A DNA stretch of 64,000 bases, taken from positions 2,852,001 through 2,916,000 of the forward strand of contig NZ_CP095461.1 in the NCBI RefSeq assembly GCF_023022985.1, read 5' to 3'. A program made the translations under genes and the position numbers. Below are positions 29,317 to 37,528 of the stretch, in pieces; position 1 is the stretch's first letter, and every line of letters begins with the position of its first letter. Under the pieces are notes generated by a model. That model was not told where the DNA came from. It did no database searches and was given only the letters and a program-made list of their open reading frames with translations. This DNA is from Arthrobacter gengyunqii. GTDB lineage: Bacteria > Actinomycetota > Actinomycetes > Actinomycetales > Micrococcaceae.

Positions 29317-30960
29317 TTACTTGCCGGTGATGGCGTAGTACAGGGGTACGCCGTTCCAGCCGAACTCAACGTTGGTCACGTTGGTGCTCCAGCCGCCCTG
29401 GGCAACCTGGTACCACAGGGGGATGGCGGGAAGATCTTCGAGGAGCATTTCCTGCGCCTCGTTCATCTTCTCGTTGCCTTCTTCAACGGTGGACGCCGAG
29501 AGACCCTCGCTCAACAGAGCGTCGAACTCGGGGTTCTCGTAACGTGCGTCGTTGGAGCCGGCTCCGGTGGCGTAGATCGGGCCGAGGAAGTTATACAGCG
29601 ACGGGTAGTCTGCCTGCCAGCCGGAGCGGATGGCTCCGGTGAGGACAGCGTCGCTGGCTTCGGTGCGTACTTCCTTGAACGTCGCGTACGGCTTGCCGGT
29701 GACCTCGATGCCGAGGTTGTTCTTGAGACCGTTGACTACGGCTTCAACCCAGGTCTTGTGGTCGCCCTTGTCCGCGTTGTACGCGATGGTCAGGGGCTGG
29801 GACTCGTCGTACGGCGAGATCTTCTCGGCTTCTTCCCAGAGTTCCTTGGCCTTTTCCGGGTTGAACTCCAGGTTTTCACTGCCGGGCAGGTCCGCGGAGT
29901 AGCCATCCAGCACGGGTGCTGTGAAGTCTTCCGCCGGGGTGCGGCCGTTGCTGAAGATCACCGAGGTGATTTCTTCACGGTCGATCGCCATGGAGAGAGC
30001 CTGGCGGCGCAGCTTGCCGGCTTCACCGCTCCAGTTCTCCAGGTAGTAGGGGATGGCGATGGTCTGGTTGCCCGCGTACGGGGACTCGATGGAGCGTTCC
30101 TCGCCGAGGTCGTTCTTGAAGTTCTTGACGTCTGACGTCGGGATGGTCTTCAGGACGTCCAGGTTGTTGGAAATCAGGTCCTGGTAGGCCGTGGTGTCGT
30201 TCTGGTAGATCTTGAACGTAATACCGGCGTTCTGGGCTTTCTGAGGTCCTTCGTAGGACTCGTTCGGGACCAGGTTGATCTCCTGGTTGTGCTCCCAAGC
30301 GCCTTCTCCGTCGAACTTGTACGGACCGTTGCCCACGGGGTTCTCACCGTAGGTCTTCGGGTCGGCAAGGGCTTCGGGGATCATCGGGTAGAACGCGCTG
30401 TAGCCCAGGCGCAGCGGCCAGTCGGACTCAGGCTGCTTCAGCGTGACCTGGAACGTGGTGTCATCGATGACCTTCAGCCCGGACATGGTGTCCACTTCCG
30501 AGCCCTCGGCGCTGGCTTCGTCGTACCCTTCGATGCTCTCGAAGAAGTAGCTGGAGAGCTGGGCGTTCTTGGCCGCGGCGCCGTAGTTCCAGGCATCCAC
30601 GAAGGACGCAGCAGTTACCGGCGCACCGTTGCTGAAGGTTTTGCCTTCCTTCAGCTTGATGGTGTAGTTCTGCGCGTCTTCGGTCTCGATCGACTCGGCC
30701 ATTTCATTCTGCGGCTTGCCGTCAGCGTCGTAGCTGATCAGGCCGGCAAAAAGCAGGTCCAGTACTGCCCCGCCGCCCACCTCATTGGTGTTCGTGGGGA
30801 TCAGCGGGTTCTGGGGCTCTGAGCCGTCCGCAATGATGACACGGCTGGTGTCACCTTCTGCGCCGGATTCCGAGGAACCATCTCCCCCGCCGCAGGCGCT
30901 CAGCGCCAGAACGGCCACGGCCGCGACGCTCAGCATTTTGGAAGTGCGTGTGAAGCGCAT
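29317..30960 (-). CDS. Oligopeptide ABC transporter substrate-binding lipoprotein
   Basis: 547 residues from ATG 30960, which has AGGAGG upstream. The lipobox is LSACGG in the signal peptide. The SBP_bac_5 fold is shown by VLDLLFAGLISYDADGKPQN, the signature-like ENPVGNGPYKFDGEGAWEHN and LRRQALSMAIDREEI. First gene of the operon with permeases and double ATPase. Peptide binding is inferred from family. Confidence 0.92.
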   Translation of the reverse strand: MRFTRTSKMLSVAAVAVLALSACGGGDGSSESGAEGDTSRVIIADGSEPQNPLIPTNTNEVGGGAVLDLLFAGLISYDADGKPQNEMAESIETEDAQNYTIKLKEGKTFSNGAPVTAASFVDAWNYGAAAKNAQLSSYFFESIEGYDEASAEGSEVDTMSGLKVIDDTTFQVTLKQPESDWPLRLGYSAFYPMIPEALADPKTYGENPVGNGPYKFDGEGAWEHNQEINLVPNESYEGPQKAQNAGITFKIYQNDTTAYQDLISNNLDVLKTIPTSDVKNFKNDLGEERSIESPYAGNQTIAIPYYLENWSGEAGKLRRQALSMAIDREEITSVIFSNGRTPAEDFTAPVLDGYSADLPGSENLEFNPEKAKELWEEAEKISPYDESQPLTIAYNADKGDHKTWVEAVVNGLKNNLGIEVTGKPYATFKEVRTEASDAVLTGAIRSGWQADYPSLYNFLGPIYATGAGSNDARYENPEFDALLSEGLSASTVEEGNEKMNEAQEMLLEDLPAIPLWYQVAQGGWSTNVTNVEFGWNGVPLYYAITGK

Positions 30961-31279
30961 TCCGCCTCCTATGTTGTCTATGGGTGCCAACGTCTTGCGT
31001 CGGCATTGCGGCTCGCAGACAGTGAGCCGACTCACAAGGTCAAAAGCATATTGCTTCGGAGTACACCGTACTCACCACTGGAAGCCGTGAATGACTCCCG
31101 GGACGCCTTGGGCAGCCTCGAGCAAGGCAACAAGGTGCCCCTCGTCTGGAATTATATAGAAAGACATGTCGACATAACGATTTGGTATACCCCTGACGTG
31201 TTACGACACAAAGGTGTCTTTCCGCCTTCCGACCTGCCATTATGCCGTGGCTCCGGGGAGCCTGCCATGACAAAGGTCA
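30961..31279 (-). promoter_or_regulatory. Upstream region of the oligopeptide operon
   Basis: This 319-nt gap holds no gene. On the minus strand a TATAAT hexamer (31151-31156) lies about 190 nt before the binding-protein start, but no good -35 hexamer is at 16-18 nt, so it is only a candidate promoter. The left-hand part is the leader, with AGGAGG next to the start. Several ACCGTACTC/GAGTACACC-like half repeats near 31055-31072 are unexplained. Confidence 0.35.
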
Positions 31280-33079
31280 CTACCGGGCCACGGACCATTC
31301 CCAGAAGTTCCACCACAGTCCGGTCTGGTTCGGCATGTACTCCACATGCTCGATGGTGTCCGCAGAGGCTTGGAGCCCCGGCACCTGATATAGGGGCAGA
31401 CCGTATCGGGCGCTCCAGATGAGCCGGTCGATCCTGGTTTGAAGTTCATCACGGGCCTGGGCATCGGTCTCCGTAATGAGGTCATCCATCAGCGCATCTG
31501 CCTCCGGACTGGAGAAACCGTTGAAGTTTGACGCGGCTCCGGTGCGGAAGATCTGCGGCACGCCGGACACCCCGACTCCCGACGCAGTCCAGCCGAAGAT
31601 AGCCGCGTCGTAGCTTTCCGTTCCCAGCTGGGCGGCCCATTCAGCGGCCGGCAGTCCGCCGTCCACCACGTTGAATCCCGATTCCGACGCCGATTCTTCG
31701 ATCCGTTCATAGGCCAGGGCACGGTTTGCATTGTCACGGTTGTAGAGGATCCGCACCTCGGGTGTGGCGCCGTCGAGCAGTTCGCGCGCCCGGTCCGGAT
31801 CCACCTCGGCGAACTCGCCCGATCCGTTGGTGGCGGCGGCGTCCTCATAGCCAGCCTGGTCGGCGAGGAACACCTGGGAATCCAGCGGCTTGGCCCCGGG
31901 CTGCAGCGGCTCGACATTGGCTTCCACAATGGCCTGGCGCGGCACGGTGCTCAGGAAGGCCTCACGGACCGCCTCGTCCGCAAAAACGCCGTCGAACTTC
32001 AGGTCCAGGTGGTCGTAGGCGAGCTGGTTGCCCTGATGCAGGTTAATGTTCCCCAGCGCCTCAAGTTCAGTCAGCGTGCCGCTGTCCGCGCGCGGGGAAA
32101 TGATGTCCACTGAGCCGTCTTTCAACGCCGTCACCTGGGTTGAGGGATCCTGCAGGAACCGGACCGTGATCCTGTCCAGTTCCGGCTTGGGCCCCCAGGT
32201 GTAGTCCTCATTCCGAACCAGGGTCAGGGAGGCTCCCGGTTCGATGCCCTGGACAATGTAGGGGCCGCTGGACAGGTAGAGGGCAGGGTTATCGGGAAGG
32301 TTGTCGGCGGCGAAGGCGGTGTTCCAGTAATCGGCGACGGCGCGCAGTTCGGGGTCCACCGGCGCAGGATCCAGGGGATCTCCCGCCGCGGTGCCCAGAA
32401 GCAGCTGCGTCAGCTCTTTCTCGTCCGCCAGCCCTGCCCCCTGGGCGACGACGTGGGCCGGGACCCCAATCCCGCCGTCGTCCGCCAGCGATCCGAACGC
32501 TGTCTCCCAGTCCGCGTACGGCTCTGAGTAGGTCAATGTGATGGAGCGGTTGTCCTCGCTGACCTCCGGCAGCCCGGTCAGGGCCAGGGCTTCGCTGGAG
32601 CCGGCATAGTCGAAATAGCGGGTGCCGGACAGGACAGTGCCGTTGCCGGCCGCGAGCTCGTCATCGAACCTGCCGGATGCCGCCGCCCAGGCAAGGATCA
32701 TGTCGTCCGCTCCCACCGGGGCACCGTCGGACCAGGCAACTCCCTCATTGACGGTGTATTTCACCGCCAGCGGATCCTCGGAAACCTTTTCATAGCTGCC
32801 GAAATCCTCCAGCGGAACAATCTCAAGGTTGTTGTCCACGTAGTTGAATCCCGAGTGGGTGGCGTACGCGATGCGGTTGTTAATATCGGTGTTCCCGTCC
32901 GCGGTTTGCGGGTTGAAGGAACTGAAGACGCCGGCTTCCGCCACGGAGATCTCGCCCCCCGGAGTAGGCGAAACGCCCGGCAGGTCCTCGGTGGCGTCCG
33001 GCTCAGCGGTGCAGGCTGCCAGCGCCAGGACCGCGGCGGCGCAGCCGGCGAAGAGTTTGGTCAGGCGGTCAAAACGCAT
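31280..33079 (-). CDS. Orphan family 5 substrate-binding lipoprotein
   Basis: 599 residues. Signal peptide with lipobox LALAACTAEP. The mature protein has the oligopeptide-binding pattern (VNEGVAWSDGAPVGADDMIL, then SSGPYIVQGIEPGASLTLVR). It lies upstream of, and in line with, the oligopeptide operon but is separated by a 319-nt gap and has no transporter of its own. It may feed the same permease with other ligands. Divergent from the NAD(P)-binding gene at 33255. Confidence 0.85.
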   Translation of the reverse strand: MRFDRLTKLFAGCAAAVLALAACTAEPDATEDLPGVSPTPGGEISVAEAGVFSSFNPQTADGNTDINNRIAYATHSGFNYVDNNLEIVPLEDFGSYEKVSEDPLAVKYTVNEGVAWSDGAPVGADDMILAWAAASGRFDDELAAGNGTVLSGTRYFDYAGSSEALALTGLPEVSEDNRSITLTYSEPYADWETAFGSLADDGGIGVPAHVVAQGAGLADEKELTQLLLGTAAGDPLDPAPVDPELRAVADYWNTAFAADNLPDNPALYLSSGPYIVQGIEPGASLTLVRNEDYTWGPKPELDRITVRFLQDPSTQVTALKDGSVDIISPRADSGTLTELEALGNINLHQGNQLAYDHLDLKFDGVFADEAVREAFLSTVPRQAIVEANVEPLQPGAKPLDSQVFLADQAGYEDAAATNGSGEFAEVDPDRARELLDGATPEVRILYNRDNANRALAYERIEESASESGFNVVDGGLPAAEWAAQLGTESYDAAIFGWTASGVGVSGVPQIFRTGAASNFNGFSSPEADALMDDLITETDAQARDELQTRIDRLIWSARYGLPLYQVPGLQASADTIEHVEYMPNQTGLWWNFWEWSVAR

Positions 33080-33254
33080 TGCTGCTCCCCGGGACGTTAT
33101 GGCGTCGATCGCACACCTTGTGATGATGACACACCGGGGACGCTTCCCACGAGCATCCGCCGAGGGGTCGACGTCGGACCCGGCTCAACCGACAGCCGCG
33201 CCCGTAAGATGATGGCAGAGAGTACGAGCACCATTCGACGAATCAGAGGACCCC

Positions 33255-33866
33255 GTGAAAATCACCATTGTCGGAGGCTCAAAAGGCACCGGAGCACAAC
33301 TCGCTGCGCTCGCTCAGGCAGCAGGCCACGAGGTTACGGTCGTCTCCCGGAGCGCCAGCGCACCGTCCGGTGTCCGGACCGTCATCGGCAATGCGACCGA
33401 TCCTGCAGTGGCTGCCCAGGCCGTGGCGGGAGCCGACGTCGTCGTTGTTACGGTGGGCGGCGCCAAGGGTGTTTCCCGGCAGCGCGCTGCCGTCACCAAA
33501 AACGTCATCGGTGCGATGCAGAAGGCCGGTGTGCGCCGGCTCGTGGTGCAGTCGTCACTGGGGGCGGGCGATTCGGGCTCGCAGATGCCCGCGCCGCTGC
33601 GGATCGTCATGCAGGCGGTGCTCGCCAAGGCGCTGGCCGACCACAACGAGCAGGAGGCTGCCGTGCAGGGCTCCGGCCTGGATTGGACGATCGTGCGGCC
33701 CACCGGCCTCACGGACAAGGAGCCGACGAGCACCTGGAAGGCGCTGACAACGAACGAGGACGGCCGGCTTGGAGGTTCGATCCCCCGACGGGACCTGGCT
33801 GCCTGCATGCTCGGAATCCTCAGCGACGATTCCACCGTCGGCAAGGCCCTTGGGGTGAGCAGCTAG
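33255..33866 (+). CDS. NAD(P)-binding atypical SDR (NmrA/BVR-B-like)
   Basis: 203 residues from GTG 33255. IVGGSKGTGAQLAALAQAAGH is the dinucleotide motif, and GADVVVVTVGGAKG and GLDWTIVRPTGLTD are typical of NAD(P)H-binding proteins related to biliverdin reductase B. Substrate unknown. Monocistronic, followed by a weak CCCGG/CCGGG hairpin near 33882. Confidence 0.8.
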   Translation: MKITIVGGSKGTGAQLAALAQAAGHEVTVVSRSASAPSGVRTVIGNATDPAVAAQAVAGADVVVVTVGGAKGVSRQRAAVTKNVIGAMQKAGVRRLVVQSSLGAGDSGSQMPAPLRIVMQAVLAKALADHNEQEAAVQGSGLDWTIVRPTGLTDKEPTSTWKALTTNEDGRLGGSIPRRDLAACMLGILSDDSTVGKALGVSS

Positions 33867-33918
33867 CACGTGAGTGTGGATGCCCGGTGATGAGATCTCC
33901 GGGCGTTGTCTGCGGACC

Positions 33919-34272
33919 TCAGTCGACCACGGACCGCACGATCCCGGCGATAAGTTTTTCGGTTTCATCATCGACCGTCTCGAAGTACCACGCGGCCGGC
34001 ATCAGTGTCCCGTTTACCCCGCCTGCAGGTCGGAAGGCAGCCTTCTCGGTGATCGCGAGGTTCATGCGTTCGTCATTGCGCAGTGTCACAAGAGCGGGCG
34101 TGCTGGCCGTCTTCGCGTAGGCGGGCATTCCGTACCAAATTCGCGGTTTCAGAGTCGGGGCGGCAGCCATGATGATGTCATGCACACGCTGCATGACTGC
34201 CCGCTGCGGCTCCTGCATCTTCGAAATCTTCTCGATTACCTGAGTCAGGTTTTTCTCGTCCTTCGTCGACAT
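33919..34272 (-). CDS. DUF1801-type protein
   Basis: 117 residues from ATG 34272, with AAGGAC 5 nt upstream. VMQRVHDIIMAAAPTLKPRI, then WYGMPAYAK and MNLAITEKAAFRPAGG, are the features of the YdhG/DUF1801 fold. Function unknown. Proteins like this are frequent in soil actinobacteria as single genes. Confidence 0.78.
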   Translation of the reverse strand: MSTKDEKNLTQVIEKISKMQEPQRAVMQRVHDIIMAAAPTLKPRIWYGMPAYAKTASTPALVTLRNDERMNLAITEKAAFRPAGGVNGTLMPAAWYFETVDDETEKLIAGIVRSVVD

Positions 34273-34496
34273 GTCGTGTCCTTTCCCTAACCGATGCCGG
34301 GCATCGGCGAAATGAAGTTGGCGTATGCGTACGCGCCGCACTCCATCCGGACATGTCCTGAGGTGCTCAGGCCTCTCCGCGATGATTCACGTGGTCCTCA
34401 CGTGGAAGCGCAGTAGGTGGCGCGTGCCACCGGAATCAGAATATCTGTCATGCAGACGGATGCCACCCCTCTGCGGCAGATCCCGCACACGTTACT

Positions 34497-35054
34497 TCAG
34501 CCGGCCCGTCGATAGTGCACGGCGAGCGCACCGTTTCTGAGCGGTTCCGCCGAGATCAAATCCAGGCGGCGCGTGCTGGGCAGAATCCCCTCGTAAAGGG
34601 TCGGGCCGTGGCCGGTAATCATGGGGTGTACGAGGAAGCTGTACTCATCGATCAGATCCAGCCGGTCCAGCCCTGCCGCAAGTTTGCCGCTACCGACGAG
34701 CACACCGTCGGGAGTCCGGTCCTTGAGGTCCTGTACTGAGGCGCGCAGGTCGCCGGAGAGGTGATGGCTGTTGGTCCACGGATAGTCGCTGCGGGTTGCC
34801 GACACGACGTACTTCGGTTTGGCGTCCAGTTTGAGCGCCCACTCGTGCATGGCCGGCGGAGCTTCAACCTGCCCGCGGGCAACCAGCGGCCAGTAGCTCT
34901 CCATCATCTCGTAGGTGATGCGACCCCATAGCATTGCGCCGCACTCGTCCATGAGGCGGGTGAAATGGGCGTGTGTTTCGTCGTCGGCAATACCTTCCCG
35001 GTGGTCGATACAACCATCCAGCGTGACGTTGAAACCGAACGTTAGACGGCCCAT
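34497..35054 (-). CDS. Dihydrofolate reductase family (RibD C-terminal) protein
   Basis: 185 residues. MGRLTFGFNVTLDGCIDHRE, then MLWGRITYEMMESYWP, KYVVSATRSD and GVLVGSGKLAAGLDRLDLID are the standard motifs of the RibD-like reductases. These small stand-alone proteins are NADPH-dependent reductases of unknown substrate. Same direction as the GNAT gene upstream, 24 nt away. Confidence 0.85.
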   Translation of the reverse strand: MGRLTFGFNVTLDGCIDHREGIADDETHAHFTRLMDECGAMLWGRITYEMMESYWPLVARGQVEAPPAMHEWALKLDAKPKYVVSATRSDYPWTNSHHLSGDLRASVQDLKDRTPDGVLVGSGKLAAGLDRLDLIDEYSFLVHPMITGHGPTLYEGILPSTRRLDLISAEPLRNGALAVHYRRAG

Positions 35055-35078
35055 AGGACGATTCTAGGTCGCACGGTT

Positions 35079-35654
35079 TCAGGTGCAATGGGCTGCGGAT
35101 TGAATCCAGTCGCGCCGAATCAGACCGTACACCCAGGAGTCGGACACGTCGCCGTTGACGATGCAGTCCTCGCGCAAGGTCCCTTCGCGAACGAATCCGA
35201 GCTTTTCCAGCACACGGGCCGAGGCCACGTTGCGTGTATCTGTCTCGGACTGAACCCGGTTGAGATCCAGGCTGTTGAAGGCCCATGTCAGCAGGGCGCG
35301 CGCTGCCTCCGTCGCGTAGCCGCGGCCCCAGGCTGCCTCGGTGAGGCAATACCCCAGGGAAGCGCTGCGGAAGTCGGGGTTCCACCCGTTGAAGGTGCAC
35401 CAGCCCACGAATTCGCCGTCAGACCTGCGAATGAGAACCACGCGTGCGCCTGTGCCTTCGTCCGCCATCGTCTGGCATCCGGTCATGAAGCGTGCGACCT
35501 GCGACCGCTCCGTCCACGGAGGAGTGTCCCAATAGCGAAGCACTTCGGCGTTGCTCTGCAGCGCGAATAGTTCGTCAGCGTCGGAATCGGCGAAGGGCCG
35601 CAGCAGTAACCGCTCGGTGTGCAGAGTCGGCGTCGACAAAGTCATGGGTGCCAC
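35079..35654 (-). CDS. GNAT N-acetyltransferase, RimJ/RimL type
   Basis: 191 residues. LHTERLLLRPFADSDADELF opens the fold. LGYCLTEAAWGRGYATEAAR is motif A for acetyl-CoA binding, and VQSETDTRNVASARVLEKLG, then FVREGTLRED, complete it. These enzymes acetylate N-termini of ribosomal proteins, amines or antibiotics; the substrate here is not predictable. Confidence 0.88.
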   Translation of the reverse strand: MAPMTLSTPTLHTERLLLRPFADSDADELFALQSNAEVLRYWDTPPWTERSQVARFMTGCQTMADEGTGARVVLIRRSDGEFVGWCTFNGWNPDFRSASLGYCLTEAAWGRGYATEAARALLTWAFNSLDLNRVQSETDTRNVASARVLEKLGFVREGTLREDCIVNGDVSDSWVYGLIRRDWIQSAAHCT

Positions 35655-35718
35655 TCTGCCATACGGTCCCAGGCCGTCCGGACGGCCCGAAACGGCGCCT
35701 GTGGTGCATCAGCAGCAA

Positions 35719-35751
35719 AAGGGAAGCCCCACCAAAGGCGGGGCTTCCCTT
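35719..35751. terminator. Terminator between the GNAT gene and the membrane-protein gene
   Basis: Stem GGGAAGCCCC with its complement and a 13-nt centre, preceded by an A-run and followed by T/C. It terminates the gene at 35767-36777 on the minus strand. Confidence 0.8.
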
Positions 35752-35766
35752 CCAGCCCGCACAATC

Positions 35767-36777
35767 CTAGACCGTCGCGAGTGCTGCCTCTTTCCGGGCC
35801 TTGGCCGCCGAGATGCGCGGGCCGCTAAACCACAGCACGATCCCCGCCAGAACCCAGATGCCCAGAGTCAGGGCCGCAGCACCCCCGCCGACGCCGTCGA
35901 AGTACGCCACGGAACGGACCAGGGTGCCGGCAGCGCCGGGCGGCAGGAGCTGGCCGATCATGGCCACCCCGGCGGGCAGCCACTGGGCGCTGGTCGAGAT
36001 GCCGGCGAAGGGGTTGCCCACAAACATCATGGACATGGCCGCAATGGTGAACCCCTTGGTGCCAAAACACTCATTGAGGCCGGCCAGGGGAAGGGCCAGT
36101 GCTGCGATGCCGAGGGCAACGCTTGCCGCAACCGGGACCAGGGGACCCTCGATACTGCCAAAGAGGTACTTCAATACGGCAGCGACCACGAACCCGCCGG
36201 CCACCGAAAAACCGGTGAGGCCGGCGAAGATCCACCAGCGCTGGCCGGACAGCATGGAACGGAACGCCACGGCCGGCACAATGCCGCCGAACACCAGCGG
36301 AAAAGCCAGACCGCCGATGCCCACGCCCGTCGGGTCGCCGGAGGGAAGCGGAACCACGTCCACAATCTCGGCCGTTTGCCCCATGCTGCCCGCCATCGTA
36401 GCCCCGACATTGCTGACCGTGCCGGAAACGGCCGTTGAGCCGGCGCTGGCCACGTAGACGGTCATATCCGGATCGGTGAAGTCGAATCCGCCAACGATCT
36501 CCCGCTTACGGATTCCCTGCTCGAGGTCCTCTGCATTCTCGTAGGACTGCACCACGAAAGCGCCCGGCGACTGGGCCTCCAGGGTTTTCGAGACCGAGTC
36601 TGCCCGGTCCTGCGGGCCTACCACTCCCAAACCCAGATCCCGTGGTCCGGAGAGGAGCGACGGCGAGATGAACAGCATCAGGAGGGCCAGCAGGATGACG
36701 GAAAGCCCGGTGGTTAGACCGGCCCAAACGGCCGCGTGCTTTCGATGAGAGCCGGATGACGGCGTTTGTGTTGTCAT
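35767..36777 (-). CDS. DUF3533/ABC-2-like membrane protein
   Basis: 336 residues. One N-terminal transmembrane helix (about 17-37) is followed by an extracytoplasmic domain of about 110 residues (LGLGVVGPQDRADSVSKTLE) and five to six C-terminal helices (about 155-325). This is the plan of DUF3533 and YhgE-like proteins related to ABC-2 exporters. It is divergent from a TetR regulator over a perfect palindrome, the usual setting of a repressible efflux-type protein. No ATPase gene is adjacent. Confidence 0.75.
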   Translation of the reverse strand: MTTQTPSSGSHRKHAAVWAGLTTGLSVILLALLMLFISPSLLSGPRDLGLGVVGPQDRADSVSKTLEAQSPGAFVVQSYENAEDLEQGIRKREIVGGFDFTDPDMTVYVASAGSTAVSGTVSNVGATMAGSMGQTAEIVDVVPLPSGDPTGVGIGGLAFPLVFGGIVPAVAFRSMLSGQRWWIFAGLTGFSVAGGFVVAAVLKYLFGSIEGPLVPVAASVALGIAALALPLAGLNECFGTKGFTIAAMSMMFVGNPFAGISTSAQWLPAGVAMIGQLLPPGAAGTLVRSVAYFDGVGGGAAALTLGIWVLAGIVLWFSGPRISAAKARKEAALATV

Positions 36778-36792
36778 GATCCTTCTTCTTTT

Positions 36793-36809
36793 CGGAGGAA
36801 CTTCCTCCG
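36793..36809. promoter_or_regulatory. Candidate TetR operator
   Basis: CGGAGGAACTTCCTCCG is a perfect 17-bp palindrome midway between the divergent membrane-protein and TetR genes. A second half-site, TTCCTCCG, lies at 36825-36832. Position and symmetry suit autoregulation by the TetR protein. Confidence 0.65.
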
Positions 36810-36866
36810 CTTCTACGGATGATATTCCTCCGGTTTAGACTGAAGGTCAATTTGAAGGGAGTGCGG

Positions 36867-37439
36867 ATGAGAGCTGACGCTGCGCAGCGAAGAGAAGCGA
36901 TCATCACCCATGCGAGGCACCTTTTTGCCGAGCGGGGCGGCGATGTTGCGCTCGACGCTGTAGCCGCCGCAAGCGGCGTTGGGATTGCCACCCTGTACCG
37001 AAACTTTCCCTCCCGCGGGGACCTTGTCCACGCCGTGGTCCAGGACATTGTGGACCAGATCATCCACGCTGTGGATCAGACCCGGAGCACGCTGAACACT
37101 GATCCGGCTGCGGCATGGAAGGACCTGCTGTCCAGCCTGACGGCAATGGAACTCGGTGCGCTAACGGACGGGCTCGCGCTGCAGGCCGGGGCCGTCCAGG
37201 ATTTGGAAGCCACACCTCTGGCGCAGGTCCAGCAGCCCGCAGTAGATGCCCTCAACGATCTGCTCGCAGAGCTCAAGCGGCGCGGTGCAGTGCGGGAGGC
37301 CCTCTCTGCCCTGGACGTAATAGTTGCGGTCGCGACGATCACCCGTCCACAGGTCTCCCCCATCCGTGGAGCAGCACCGGGTGTGCCGGACCAGCTGGCC
37401 GAGGCGTATTTTCTCTGGAGCCGAGGCCAACAGGCCTAA
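36867..37439 (+). CDS. TetR family transcriptional regulator
   Basis: 190 residues from ATG 36867, with GAAGGGAG upstream. The N-terminal helix-turn-helix reads RREAIITHARHLFAERGGDV and ASGVGIATLYRNFPSRGDLV. The C-terminal ligand domain is of the common SbtR-like type. It probably represses itself and the divergent membrane protein through the palindrome at 36793. Confidence 0.9.
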   Translation: MRADAAQRREAIITHARHLFAERGGDVALDAVAAASGVGIATLYRNFPSRGDLVHAVVQDIVDQIIHAVDQTRSTLNTDPAAAWKDLLSSLTAMELGALTDGLALQAGAVQDLEATPLAQVQQPAVDALNDLLAELKRRGAVREALSALDVIVAVATITRPQVSPIRGAAPGVPDQLAEAYFLWSRGQQA

Positions 37440-37528
37440 CGCATGGGCCGGCGCCTGATCACCCGTGTGCAGGTCCGGATGGAGCGGCTAATCCGCACCG
37501 CGCAGACGCAGGGTGGAGAATGCAGTGC

